A stretch of DNA of 64,000 nucleotides from positions 62,001-126,000 of the forward strand of contig JAIOAT010000006.1 in the NCBI GenBank assembly GCA_019873685.1, in the 5' to 3' direction. Under the pieces are notes generated by a model. It did not search any database and was not told where the DNA came from. It worked only from the letters and a program-made list of their open reading frames with translations. Below are positions 26,115 to 34,222 of the stretch, in pieces. This DNA is from Chloroflexota bacterium (GTDB lineage Bacteria > Chloroflexota > Anaerolineae > Aggregatilineales > Ch27). Positions within the stretch are counted from its first letter, which is position 1, and the number at the start of each line of letters is the position of its first letter. A program made the translations under genes and the position numbers.

Positions 26115-27416
26115 TTACCCGCCCCGCACAAAGTCCAGGATCTGCGCTGCCCGCGCCGCCCAGGTGTAGCGCTCAAAGACCAGCCGCCGGGCGTTTTCCG
26201 CCAGCCGGGTGCGCAGGGATGGGTCATCCTGCAGGCGGGCCAGCGCCGTCGCCAGCGCCTCCACATCCGAGGGCGGGACGAGCAGCGCCGTCTCCTCGTG
26301 GCGGACGATTTCCGCTGTGCTGGGCAGGTCAGTCGCCACAATCGCCCGCCCGCTGGCCATGTATTCGAACAGCTTGACCGGGCTGGCGTAGTATGCGAAG
26401 TGCTCCGTCCAGGGGAACGGCATGACGGCGACGTCAAAGGCCGCCAGCGCGCGCGGGACTTCCGCAGCGGCGACCTGCCCCGACGCGTGGAAACGCTCCG
26501 GCGGCAGGCCCAGCGCCGCCCACTGCGCCCGGTAAGCCGCCGCCATCTCCTCCGGGCCGCCGACCAGCAACAGGTGCAGGGCGCGTTCCGGCTGGCGGGC
26601 GATGGCGAGGATCAGATCATCGACGCCCTTGCCCATGTTGAGGGTATGCAGCCGGCCCATGTAGCCGACGATGAACGCCTCCGCGGGCAGACCCAGCGCC
26701 GCCAGGATCAGATCATCGACGCCCTTGCCCATGTTGAGGGTATGCAGCCGGCCCATGTAGCCGACGATGAACGCCTCCGCGGGCAGACCCAGCGCCGCCC
26801 GCGCCTCCGCCTGGCCGGGCATGGCAGCAAAGCGCGCCGCCCGGATGCCATCCGGGACGACCAGCACCCGTTCCGCCGGGACGCCGAGTTCCACCAGCAT
26901 GTCGGCCATGTGGCGGGTGACGGTCAGCGCGCCGCCGATGGCCCGCGCCAGGTCGGCCTGCGCCTGCCGCTTGCGCCTGTCCGCGGAAAGGCTGTGCACT
27001 TCCCAGAACAACCGCCGCGCTGGTTTGAAGCGGCGCAACGCGCTCAGCACCAGCGGATGGCGGCTGTAGTACACGGCGTCCGCTGCCGTGCCGCGCAGCA
27101 GCGGCCACAATGCGGCGCTATAGGTTGCCATCTGCAGGTAGTGCGCGGCCTGAGCAACCCGGTTGATCCGGCCCCCCGCCAGCGGCAACAGATCCAGCGT
27201 CGGGACGTAGCGCAACCGGAAGGCGTCGCGCGGCACATCGTAGACCGTCCAGATATCCCGCCCACGCAGCTCCGGCGGCTGGAAGCGCGTGGCGGCGTAG
27301 AGCGTCACAGCAGCGCCAGCCGCGGCCAGCGCCTCGCAATTATGGACGATCTGCAGGCCATGCGCCTTCTCAGTTGGCAGGCGGACGGGAGCCAGGTAGT
27401 GAAACTGGAGCGGCAT
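26115..27416 (-). CDS. GT4-family glycosyltransferase with internal tandem duplication
   Basis: 433 residues from the ATG at 27416 (MPLQFHYLAPVRLPTEKAHGLQIVHN opens the N-terminal Rossmann domain). The C-terminal domain has the GT4 donor-binding region FAYYASPVKLFEYMASGRAIVATDLPS with the usual E in KLFEYM. Residues AALGLPAEAFIVGYMGRLHTLNMGKGVDDLIL occur twice in direct succession because of a perfect 96-bp tandem duplication in the DNA (26608-26799). Without it the protein would be 401 residues, the normal size. The duplicated strand and helix lie at the start of the second domain and may disturb the fold. Likely transfers a hexose from a nucleotide sugar to a glycan or lipid; acceptor unknown. 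Confidence 0.85.
   Translation of the reverse strand: MPLQFHYLAPVRLPTEKAHGLQIVHNCEALAAAGAAVTLYAATRFQPPELRGRDIWTVYDVPRDAFRLRYVPTLDLLPLAGGRINRVAQAAHYLQMATYSAALWPLLRGTAADAVYYSRHPLVLSALRRFKPARRLFWEVHSLSADRRKRQAQADLARAIGGALTVTRHMADMLVELGVPAERVLVVPDGIRAARFAAMPGQAEARAALGLPAEAFIVGYMGRLHTLNMGKGVDDLILAALGLPAEAFIVGYMGRLHTLNMGKGVDDLILAIARQPERALHLLLVGGPEEMAAAYRAQWAALGLPPERFHASGQVAAAEVPRALAAFDVAVMPFPWTEHFAYYASPVKLFEYMASGRAIVATDLPSTAEIVRHEETALLVPPSDVEALATALARLQDDPSLRTRLAENARRLVFERYTWAARAAQILDFVRGG
26608..26799. repeat. Perfect 96-bp tandem duplication inside the glycosyltransferase gene
   Basis: Copy 1 spans 26608-26703 and copy 2 spans 26704-26799; they are identical base for base and the unit is a multiple of three, so the frame is kept. 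No divergence means a very recent event or an assembly error. Confidence 0.95.
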
Positions 27417-27578
27417 GACGCAGGAGCCTTCCGGGACAACAGGATACGGAACCATGGTCGCAGAGTGTACCGCGCCAGCCAGGGCGTCGGCTATAGCGGC
27501 TGCAGGCAGAGAGCGCCCCGCCGCCCGGACTCTCAGCCTCTCGGCTTCCCTCCCTGAAGACATCCTCAAGAAACCTGC

Positions 27579-27628
27579 TTGACAGGCCCGGCAATCTATA
27601 CTACCTTTGGTATGGTAAAACGTTACAG
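27579..27628 (+). promoter_or_regulatory. Promoter/operator region of the lacI-type gene
   Basis: TTGACA at 27579-27584 is a perfect -35 box; TATACT at 27597-27602 is a good -10 box but only 12 bp away, so the two may not belong together, and TACCTT at 27602-27607 has correct spacing but poor match. GTAA-AACG-TTAC at 27615-27626 has the inverted half-sites of LacI-family operators and lies where the encoded repressor could control itself. Confidence 0.4.
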
Positions 27629-27690
27629 CAGAAACGAAACAGCATGTCGTGCGAGCGTTTTGCCGATCCAGACCGGGCAAAGGGTGACGT

Positions 27691-28716
27691 GTGACCCATA
27701 AGCGCCGATCTACGCTCAGGGATGTGGCCCGCCAGGCGGGGGTGTCGGTCACCACGGCTTCGCAGGTGGTGAACGGACGCTCTGGCGGCAACATCCGCAT
27801 CAGCGAGGCCACCCGCCAGCGTGTCTGGGAGGCCGTCCGGACGCTGGGGTACACCCCCAATGCCAGTGCGCGCAGCCTGCGCACCCGCAAGACCAACCTG
27901 CTGGCTGTGCTTGTGCCAGACATCGCCAACCCGTTCTACCCCCAGTTGATCCGCGGTGTGCAGCAGGTCGCCTCAGCAGAGGGCTACGATCTGCTGGTGT
28001 ATGACGCCGACGACCACCCGCAACGGGAAAAGGCTTTTGTCGAAGCCATCCTGCAGCGGCAGGTCGACGGCGTGATCATGGTGCCGTTCTTTTTACAGGA
28101 TGAAGACCTGGAGCGCATCACGCGGGCGAACATCGCGGTAGCGGTGATGTCCGGCGCGCCATCGATGATCCCCGGCGTCGATGTGCTCAAGGTGGATGAC
28201 ACGGCGGCCCTCAGCGGCCTGATCAACCACCTGATCGCCAAAGGCCACCGCCGCATCGCCCATCTGAGCGGCACGCTGAACACCATTGCCGGGCGGGGAC
28301 GCTTCAAGGGCTACCGCCGCGCGCTGAAGGAGGCCGGCATCCCTTACGACCAGCGGCTAGTGGGCATCGGAAACTTCCGGGCGGATTGCGTACCGGGTTT
28401 GATCGAGCAACTTTTCGCGCCCGACCACCCCGCGCCGACCGCGATCTTCGCCGCCAACGATGTGATGGCCATCGCCGCGATCTACGCCCTCAAGCGCCGC
28501 GGCCTGCGCGTGCCGGAAGATGTGGCGGTTTGCGGTTACGACAATATCCCGGAAGCCGCCGCCATGATACCGGCGCTGACGACCATCGATCAGAACATGC
28601 AGCAGGAGGGCCGGATGCTGGCCCGGCTGCTGGTGGAGCGCCTGGGCAGCCCAACCAGGCTGCCGGAGCGCGCCGTTCCTTTTGAGTTTCGTCTGGTGAT
28701 CCGGGAGAGCACCTAG
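27691..28716 (+). CDS. LacI-family transcriptional regulator
   Basis: 341 residues, GTG start. The N-terminal helix-turn-helix (STLRDVARQAGVSVTTASQVVNGR, about 7-30) and hinge helix (YTPNASARSLRTRKT, about 54-68) are followed by a periplasmic-binding-protein-like sensor domain (LLAVLVPDIANPFYPQLIRGVQQ onward). It contains an insertion GRSGGNIRIS in the usual N-x-x-x-x-RVS position. The effector is unknown; family members mostly sense sugars or nucleosides. It is the first gene of a run on the same strand with the ARH-fold genes and a sugar importer, 13 bp before the next gene, so it is the likely local regulator. Confidence 0.93.
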   Translation: MTHKRRSTLRDVARQAGVSVTTASQVVNGRSGGNIRISEATRQRVWEAVRTLGYTPNASARSLRTRKTNLLAVLVPDIANPFYPQLIRGVQQVASAEGYDLLVYDADDHPQREKAFVEAILQRQVDGVIMVPFFLQDEDLERITRANIAVAVMSGAPSMIPGVDVLKVDDTAALSGLINHLIAKGHRRIAHLSGTLNTIAGRGRFKGYRRALKEAGIPYDQRLVGIGNFRADCVPGLIEQLFAPDHPAPTAIFAANDVMAIAAIYALKRRGLRVPEDVAVCGYDNIPEAAAMIPALTTIDQNMQQEGRMLARLLVERLGSPTRLPERAVPFEFRLVIREST

Positions 28717-28729
28717 AAAGGCAAGGGTT

Positions 28730-30904
28730 ATGTCGCTGCCTCACGATTATGCGGAGCGGGTTTATGCGGGGGTGCTGGGCAAGCTGATCGGGGTGTACCT
28801 CGGTCGGCCCTTCGAGGGCTGGTCTTACCAGCGGATCATGGCCGAGCTGGGGCCGATCACCTACTACGTCCACGAGAAGCGGGGTCTGCCGCTGATCGTC
28901 ACCGACGACGATATCTCCGGGACGTTCACATTCTTGCGGGCACTGCCAGATTACGGCAACAGCCTGTCCCTGACCCCGGCGCAGATCGGGCAAACGTGGC
29001 TGAACTACCTGATCGAAAAGCGCACCATCCTCTGGTGGGGCGGCGTCGGCAACTCGACCGAGCACACCGCCTACCAGCGGCTCAAGAGCGGCCTCAAGGC
29101 CCCGGCCAGCGGCTCGATTGCCACCAACGGCCACACGGTCGCCGAACAGATCGGCGCGCAGATTTTCATTGACGGCTGGGCGATGGTCGCGCCGGGCGAC
29201 CCTGAACTGGCCGCCGACCTGGCCCGGCGGGCGGCCAGCGTCAGCCACGACGGTGAGGCCGTCTACGGGGCGCAGGTGATCGCCGCCATGGAGGCGCAGG
29301 CGTTTGTGGAATCCGACCTGAACAAATTGCTGGATACGGCCACCGGGCTGATCCCCGCCGACTCGACGATCTACCGCGTGATTGCCGACCTGCGCGAGCT
29401 GCGCGGCAAAGAGGCGGACTGGATGCGGGCGCGGGACTGGCTGGAAGAACACTACGGCTACCAGCATTACCAGGGCGTCTGCCACATGGTGCCCAACCAC
29501 GGCTTGATCGTGCTCAGCCTGCTCTATGGCGATGACGACTTCCAGAAGACCCTGATGATCGTCAACACCTCCGGCTGGGATACAGACTGCAACTCCGGCA
29601 ATGTCGGCTGCCTGATGGGCATCAAGAACGGGCTGGCCGGGATCGAGGCCGGGCCGGACTGGCGTTCGCCGGTAGCCGACCGGCTGTACATCCCCACTGC
29701 CGATGGCGGGCGGGCGATCACCGATGCAGTGCGCGTCAGCTACGACATCATCAACATTGGGCGGGCGCTGCAGGGGCAACCGCCGCTGGCGCCCAAAGGC
29801 GGCGCACGCTACCACTTTGAGTTCCCCGGCGCGGTGCAGGGCTTCCAGCCAGAACCCAGCATCGAAGTCAAGGGTACCACGAGCATCGAGAATGTCGCCG
29901 GGCACAGCGCCCTCGGCGAGCGCAGCCTGGCCATCCGCTACCAGCGGCTGGCGCCGGGGCGCGTGTCGCGGGTCAGGACACACACCTTCATCCCGGCGGA
30001 TACCGGCGACCTGGGGCATTACGCCCTGCTGGCCTCGCCCTCGCTGTATCCGGGGCAGACGGTGGCCGCTGCCGTCCAGGCCGACCCGGCCAACACCGAG
30101 CCGGTTCAGGCGCGGCTGTACATCCGCGTCTACGAGGCGGCTGGCACGGCGCACTTCTCGATCGGGCCGGAGGCGCTCAAAGCCATGGAGCGGGCCGTGG
30201 ACGCGCTGGTGCCGATCTACGGCCCGGCGGCGACGCTGACGCCGGGGGCGCGGCACGAGTTCTCCTGGGTGGTTCCGGAGACGGAGGGCCGCCCGATCGC
30301 CGAGATCGGGCTGGAGATCGCGCCGGTGGAGGGCTATGTCCCCGCTGGCAGCGTGTACCTGGATTACCTGACCTGGAGCGGCGCGCCCAACGTCCGGCTG
30401 GGCAAGCCGGCCAAGTTCGGCAAGATGTGGTCGCTGGCCTGGACGAACGGCGTCGATGACTGGTGGCCGTGGTGGCCGCTGGGCCTGCGGCTGATGCACA
30501 ACGAAGGTACAGGGCTGCTGATCCAGGGCACGCGGGAATGGACGGACTACCAGGTGTCGACCCGCCTGACGCCGCACCTGAGCGCTTCAGCGGGGATTGC
30601 GGCGCGGGTCCAGGGGATGCGGCGCTACTACGCCCTGCTGCTGCGGCCCGGCAATCGCGCCTGCCTGGTGAAGGCGCTGGATGGCGAGCGTATCCTGGCT
30701 GAGAAGGAATTCGCCTGGGCGTTTGATGAGAGCCATGACCTCCGGCTGGCGGTGGAAGGCCAGCGCATCAGGGGGTGGGTTGATGGCACGCTGCTGTTTG
30801 ACGTACAGGATACGGAGCGGCCGCTGGAAGGCGGCGCGGTAGCCATCGTCCTGGAAGAAGGGACGCTGGAATGCGGCGACGTGTTCGTCCGCCCGGTGGC
30901 CTGA
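28730..30904 (+). CDS. Cytoplasmic ADP-ribosylglycohydrolase-fold protein with C-terminal jelly-roll domain
   Basis: 724 residues, no signal peptide. Residues 1-345 have the all-helical ADP-ribosylglycohydrolase (DraG/ARH) pattern: RVYAGVLGKLIGVYLGRP (10-27), metal motif TDDD (58-61), GWAMVAPGDPELAADLARRAASVSHDGEAVYGA (149-181), second metal motif GWDTDCNSGNVGCLMG (282-297, Asp284 and Asp286). Those Asp residues bind two divalent ions in characterised members. A middle beta region (about 355-560) and a laminin-G/DUF1080-like domain (about 595-724, ending GGAVAIVLEEGTLECGDVFVRP) follow, suggesting carbohydrate contact. Characterised relatives cleave N- or O-glycosides of ribose. Here it sits between a LacI regulator and a sugar importer, so a ribosyl- or other glycoside is the likely substrate (inference). 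Confidence 0.82.
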   Translation: MSLPHDYAERVYAGVLGKLIGVYLGRPFEGWSYQRIMAELGPITYYVHEKRGLPLIVTDDDISGTFTFLRALPDYGNSLSLTPAQIGQTWLNYLIEKRTILWWGGVGNSTEHTAYQRLKSGLKAPASGSIATNGHTVAEQIGAQIFIDGWAMVAPGDPELAADLARRAASVSHDGEAVYGAQVIAAMEAQAFVESDLNKLLDTATGLIPADSTIYRVIADLRELRGKEADWMRARDWLEEHYGYQHYQGVCHMVPNHGLIVLSLLYGDDDFQKTLMIVNTSGWDTDCNSGNVGCLMGIKNGLAGIEAGPDWRSPVADRLYIPTADGGRAITDAVRVSYDIINIGRALQGQPPLAPKGGARYHFEFPGAVQGFQPEPSIEVKGTTSIENVAGHSALGERSLAIRYQRLAPGRVSRVRTHTFIPADTGDLGHYALLASPSLYPGQTVAAAVQADPANTEPVQARLYIRVYEAAGTAHFSIGPEALKAMERAVDALVPIYGPAATLTPGARHEFSWVVPETEGRPIAEIGLEIAPVEGYVPAGSVYLDYLTWSGAPNVRLGKPAKFGKMWSLAWTNGVDDWWPWWPLGLRLMHNEGTGLLIQGTREWTDYQVSTRLTPHLSASAGIAARVQGMRRYYALLLRPGNRACLVKALDGERILAEKEFAWAFDESHDLRLAVEGQRIRGWVDGTLLFDVQDTERPLEGGAVAIVLEEGTLECGDVFVRPVA

Positions 30905-30939
30905 TCACGTCATTCTCGATGCAGACCGATAGCTGAGGG

Positions 30940-30948
30940 AAGGAGGTG
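30940..30948 (+). promoter_or_regulatory. Stranded Shine-Dalgarno sequence upstream of the binding-protein gene
   Basis: AAGGAGGTG lies 82 bp before the chosen start codon at 31030, with no start codon at translation distance beyond it. The true start has its own GAGGAGGAAG. Compare 15996-16011 (minus strand) and 57087-57096. Confidence 0.4.
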
Positions 30949-31029
30949 CCCGCCAGGTCAGAGCTGTTTGACGCAATGAAACTGTTTGTCACTTCAAGAG
31001 CCAGAATTCAAGTGAGGAGGAAGATTGCC

Positions 31030-32367
31030 GTGAAAGCACGCGCTCTGTCTGTTGTGCTCATCGTTGCCCTGTTCCTGCTGGTTACGCCGATCGTCAGCGC
31101 CCAGGATGAGGTGGTCATCTCCTGGTGGACTGAGCCGAACTCCGTGCCCACCAACATTCAGGAACTGTTCATCGATCCCTGGAACGAGGCACACCCCGGT
31201 TACCGGCTGGAAATCACCGAGCATGAGGACCTCAACAACGTCCTGCGTACGGCCATCACCGCTGGCGAAGCGCCGGACATCATCCAGTCGCCCGGCGCAT
31301 CCTTCATCGCCGAATTCGTGAACGCCGGCCTGGTGCAGCCGCTGGATGACTATGCCGCGCAGTGGGGCTGGGAAGATCGTCTGCTGCCCTGGGCCTTCCA
31401 GTCTGGCTTCATCGGCGGCAAGCTGTACAGCGTCCCGCTGACCTACGAGAGCATGATCCTGATGTACAACCGGACGCTGTTCGAGGAGAAGGGGTGGACC
31501 CCGCCGACCAACCTCGAGGAGTTTGAGGCGCTGGCCGAGGCCGCTGTCGCCGAGGGCATCTACCCGCTGATCTACGGTAATGTCGGCTGGCAGCCCACCA
31601 ACGAGCACCTCGTGGGCATCTACCTGAACAATGTGGCCGGGCCGGAGAACGTCTACAAAGCCCTGATCGGCGAGAAGCCGTGGACGGACCCGGAGTTCGT
31701 CGAAGCGATGGAACTGCTGCGGACCCATATCGCCGATAAGGGCTGGTTCAGCGGCGGGCTGGAAAACTACTTCGCCATCGGCTGGGATGATTACTGGCCG
31801 ACGCTCTCCAGCGGCGAAGCGGCCATGATGATGATCGGCACCTGGGGCTTCTGGGGCGTGGGCGCCTTTGAAGAGACCGGGACCGAATGGGACTGGGCGC
31901 CGCTGCCCGTCTTCCATGAGCGCGCTGGCGAGTACAACTACGAGCTGGCGACCGGCTCCACGCTGTCGATCAACGCTGCTTCGGAGCATCCGGATGTGGC
32001 GGCGGAAGTGATTGACTTCCTGCTGAGTGATCCGGACCGCGTCCTGGATATGTCGGCCACCCAGAGCTTCGGCGAGTGGATGGTGCCGGTGCGCATCACC
32101 CCTGAGGACTTCCCGGAGGGGGTAGACGAGCGCTTTGTTCGCTTCTTCTCCGACTTTGCCAAGGTCACCGGCGAAGGCCGGATCGGTTACACCACGTGGA
32201 CGTTCTGGCCGGCTGGCCCCAATGTCCAGCTGTGGGAGGAAATCGAGCTGGTCTGGTACGGCGAGCTGAGCGTGGAAGACTACCTGGCCAACCATCAGGC
32301 GGCCTGGGATGAAGCGCGGGCAGCAGGTGCTGTGCTGAACGTCCCGGCGCCGGGAGTCGCTGAATAA
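31030..32367 (+). CDS. Sugar ABC transporter substrate-binding protein (family 1)
   Basis: 445 residues from the GTG at 31030, chosen because GAGGAGGAAG lies 7 bp upstream and a clean signal peptide (MKARALSVVLIVALFLLVTPIVSAQ) begins there; an earlier GTG at 30946 in frame would put 28 odd residues before it. The mature protein is a CUT1-type binding protein: EVVISWWTEPN, FIDPWNEAHPGYRLEI, TAGEAPDIIQSPGA, GKLYSVPLTYESMILMYNRTLFEEKGW. Many Trp and Tyr in the second lobe fit a carbohydrate ligand. It heads the transporter genes in the locus with two ARH-fold proteins. A stem-loop after its stop probably keeps its expression above that of the permeases. Confidence 0.9.
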   Translation: MKARALSVVLIVALFLLVTPIVSAQDEVVISWWTEPNSVPTNIQELFIDPWNEAHPGYRLEITEHEDLNNVLRTAITAGEAPDIIQSPGASFIAEFVNAGLVQPLDDYAAQWGWEDRLLPWAFQSGFIGGKLYSVPLTYESMILMYNRTLFEEKGWTPPTNLEEFEALAEAAVAEGIYPLIYGNVGWQPTNEHLVGIYLNNVAGPENVYKALIGEKPWTDPEFVEAMELLRTHIADKGWFSGGLENYFAIGWDDYWPTLSSGEAAMMMIGTWGFWGVGAFEETGTEWDWAPLPVFHERAGEYNYELATGSTLSINAASEHPDVAAEVIDFLLSDPDRVLDMSATQSFGEWMVPVRITPEDFPEGVDERFVRFFSDFAKVTGEGRIGYTTWTFWPAGPNVQLWEEIELVWYGELSVEDYLANHQAAWDEARAAGAVLNVPAPGVAE

Positions 32368-32386
32368 GCAGTGCGGTAATCACCAC

Positions 32387-32410
32387 GGGGGCGGTGACGT
32401 CACCGCCCCC
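32387..32410 (+). terminator. Intercistronic stem-loop between binding protein and permease
   Basis: GGGGGCGGTGA and TCACCGCCCCC pair perfectly over 11 bp around CG. There is no T-run after it, so it should slow 3' decay of the binding-protein message or cause partial termination, as in other importer operons. Confidence 0.6.
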
Positions 32411-32469
32411 TCTCCTGTTCCGGGCGAGTATTTCACCATTTATCTGAACACAGGTCTGGAGAAGGCAGT

Positions 32470-33378
32470 ATGGCAGCCACATCGCTTCATCGTGAAGCCC
32501 ACCAGGCCCGGCGACGACAGCAAATCAGCGGCTGGCTATTCGTCGTGCCGGTGCTGTTGCTCAACCTGATCGTCGTGGTCATCCCTTCGATTGCCGGTCT
32601 GGGGATGGCTTTCACGGACTGGTCGGGCGTGGGCAGCATGAATTTCGTGGGTCTGGCCAATTTTAGACAGTTGCTCCAGGATCAGGTCTTCTTCAAGGCG
32701 TTGATCCACAACCTGATCTGGACGGTATTCTTCCTCACCATACCCGTAGCGCTGGGCCTGCTGGGAGCATATCTGCTTTCCGGAATCAAACGCGGGCAGA
32801 TGTTCTTCCGGGTGGCCTACTTCATCCCGTATGTGATCGCGGCGGTGGTCAATGCGCAGCTGTGGCGCTTCCTGCTCAATCCGCGCATCGGCATCGGCCC
32901 GGCCCTGGCCAAGTGCTGCGGGATAACTTTCCTGGATGTAGCGATCTTCGGCTCCCGCGATCTGGCCCTGTTCGGCGTGGCGTTTGTCGATATGTGGCAC
33001 TTCTGGGGCTTCCTGCTGGTACTGTACCTGGCCGCCATGTCTGCCGTGGACGTAGAGCTTTATGAGGTAGCCCGGCTGGATGGCGCCGGTCGCCTGCAGC
33101 AGTTCCGCTATGTGACCCTGCCCAGCATCCGCCCGACGCTGGTCTTCACCATCCTGATGATCACGATCTGGTCCGGGCTGGTCTTTGACTACGTGTACAT
33201 CATCACCGGCGGCGGGCCAGCCAACGCCTCCGAAGTGATGGGGACCTACCTGTACACCAGCGCCTTTGAGCGCTTCAAGTCCGGCTACGCGGCGGCGGTA
33301 GGCGTATTCATGACGTTGTGGGTGGCCATTGCCACCGGCGGCTTTGTGCTGCTGCGCAGACTGGGATGGGAGATCTAG
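32470..33378 (+). CDS. Sugar ABC transporter permease (MalF-type, CUT1)
   Basis: 302 residues, six membrane helices, EAA loop YEVARLDGAGRLQQFRYVTLPSIRP (about 198-222). It has the short CUT1 form without the large periplasmic loop of MalF. Start codon ATG follows GGAGAAGG by 4 bp. It pairs with the permease that starts 2 bp after its stop. Confidence 0.93.
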   Translation: MAATSLHREAHQARRRQQISGWLFVVPVLLLNLIVVVIPSIAGLGMAFTDWSGVGSMNFVGLANFRQLLQDQVFFKALIHNLIWTVFFLTIPVALGLLGAYLLSGIKRGQMFFRVAYFIPYVIAAVVNAQLWRFLLNPRIGIGPALAKCCGITFLDVAIFGSRDLALFGVAFVDMWHFWGFLLVLYLAAMSAVDVELYEVARLDGAGRLQQFRYVTLPSIRPTLVFTILMITIWSGLVFDYVYIITGGGPANASEVMGTYLYTSAFERFKSGYAAAVGVFMTLWVAIATGGFVLLRRLGWEI

Positions 33379-33380
33379 CC

Positions 33381-34214
33381 ATGTTCCGGACCAGAAGAAC
33401 CATCTCCACGCTACCCAACTACATCATTTTGACGCTGCTGGCGATCTTCGCCCTTGTCCCGATCCTCTTGTTGTTCCTCAATTCGCTCAAGAGCACCGCC
33501 GAGATCAACCTCAGCCCGTTCACGCTGCCCCAGGAACCGCTGTGGGATAACTTCGTCACGGCCTGGCGGGAAGGCAACTACGCCAACACGATCAAAAACA
33601 GCGCCATCCTGACCGGCTTCACCGTGGCCGGGGTGATCGTGCTGGCCGGGATGGCGGCTTACGCGCTGGCCCGGCTGAACCTCAAGGGCGGCAACGTCAT
33701 TTCCTTCTACTTTCTGATCGGCACCGGGGTTCCCGCGCAGTTGTTCATCATCCCGCTGTTCTACATCTGGAAACAGCTGGGGCTGATCAACTCACACTTC
33801 GGTCTGATCATCATCTATATCGCCCTGCAATCGCCCTTTGCCACGTACCTGTTGCGATCGTACATGGTGGCCCTGCCTCAGGACTTCATCGACGCGGCGC
33901 GGATTGACGGCGCTTCCAACGTCCAGGTGCTACGGGAGATCATCCTGCCGCTTTCCTGGCCCGGCTTTCTGACGGCGGCGCTGGTGGTCGGGCTGTTCAC
34001 CTGGAACGAGTTTCTGTTCGCCGTGACCTTCCTGCCCGGCACCGATCTGAAACCGATCTCGACCAGCCTGTACGCCTTCCAGCAGCGTTATGGCCGCGAC
34101 TGGGGGCTGACCAACGCCGGGTCGGTGATCATGATCGTGCCGGTGTTGATCCTGTTCCTGCTGTTGCAGCGCAATTTCATTGAAGGCCTGACTCAGGGCG
34201 GCCTGAAGGCATGA
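33381..34214 (+). CDS. Sugar ABC transporter permease (MalG-type, CUT1)
   Basis: 277 residues from the ATG at 33381, directly after the preceding stop codon (MFRTRRTISTLPNYIILTLLAIFALVPILLLF). Six membrane helices; EAA loop FIDAARIDGASNVQVLREIILPLSWP (about 170-195). It ends GLTQGGLKA like MalG. No ATPase gene accompanies the pair. The stop codon overlaps an ATG of the next frame (ATGA), so the secreted ARH-fold protein is translated from the same message. Confidence 0.93.
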   Translation: MFRTRRTISTLPNYIILTLLAIFALVPILLLFLNSLKSTAEINLSPFTLPQEPLWDNFVTAWREGNYANTIKNSAILTGFTVAGVIVLAGMAAYALARLNLKGGNVISFYFLIGTGVPAQLFIIPLFYIWKQLGLINSHFGLIIIYIALQSPFATYLLRSYMVALPQDFIDAARIDGASNVQVLREIILPLSWPGFLTAALVVGLFTWNEFLFAVTFLPGTDLKPISTSLYAFQQRYGRDWGLTNAGSVIMIVPVLILFLLLQRNFIEGLTQGGLKA

Positions 34215-34222
34215 AGGAGTCC

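Noticed and set aside
26608-26799. CRISPR or tandem repeat array
   Set aside because: Only two copies, directly adjoining, without spacers and inside a coding frame.
27579-27602. TTGACA with TATACT as a classical promoter
   Set aside because: The spacer is 12 bp instead of 16-18, so the two boxes cannot be used together by sigma-70 polymerase; kept only as a loose promoter region.
27417-27690. N-terminal extension of the glycosyltransferase up to 27929
   Set aside because: It would overlap the divergent lacI gene and add 171 residues with no resemblance to the family; the GT4 fold starts at 27416.
28490-30577. Long open minus-strand frame of 695 codons opposite the ARH-fold gene
   Set aside because: Low-complexity composition and no recognisable motif; complete ARH pattern on the plus strand.
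30946-31029. GTG at 30946 as the start of the binding protein, using AAGGAGGTG
   Set aside because: The Shine-Dalgarno sequence overlaps the codon itself, leaving no spacing; a proper signal peptide starts at 31030 with its own ribosome-binding site.
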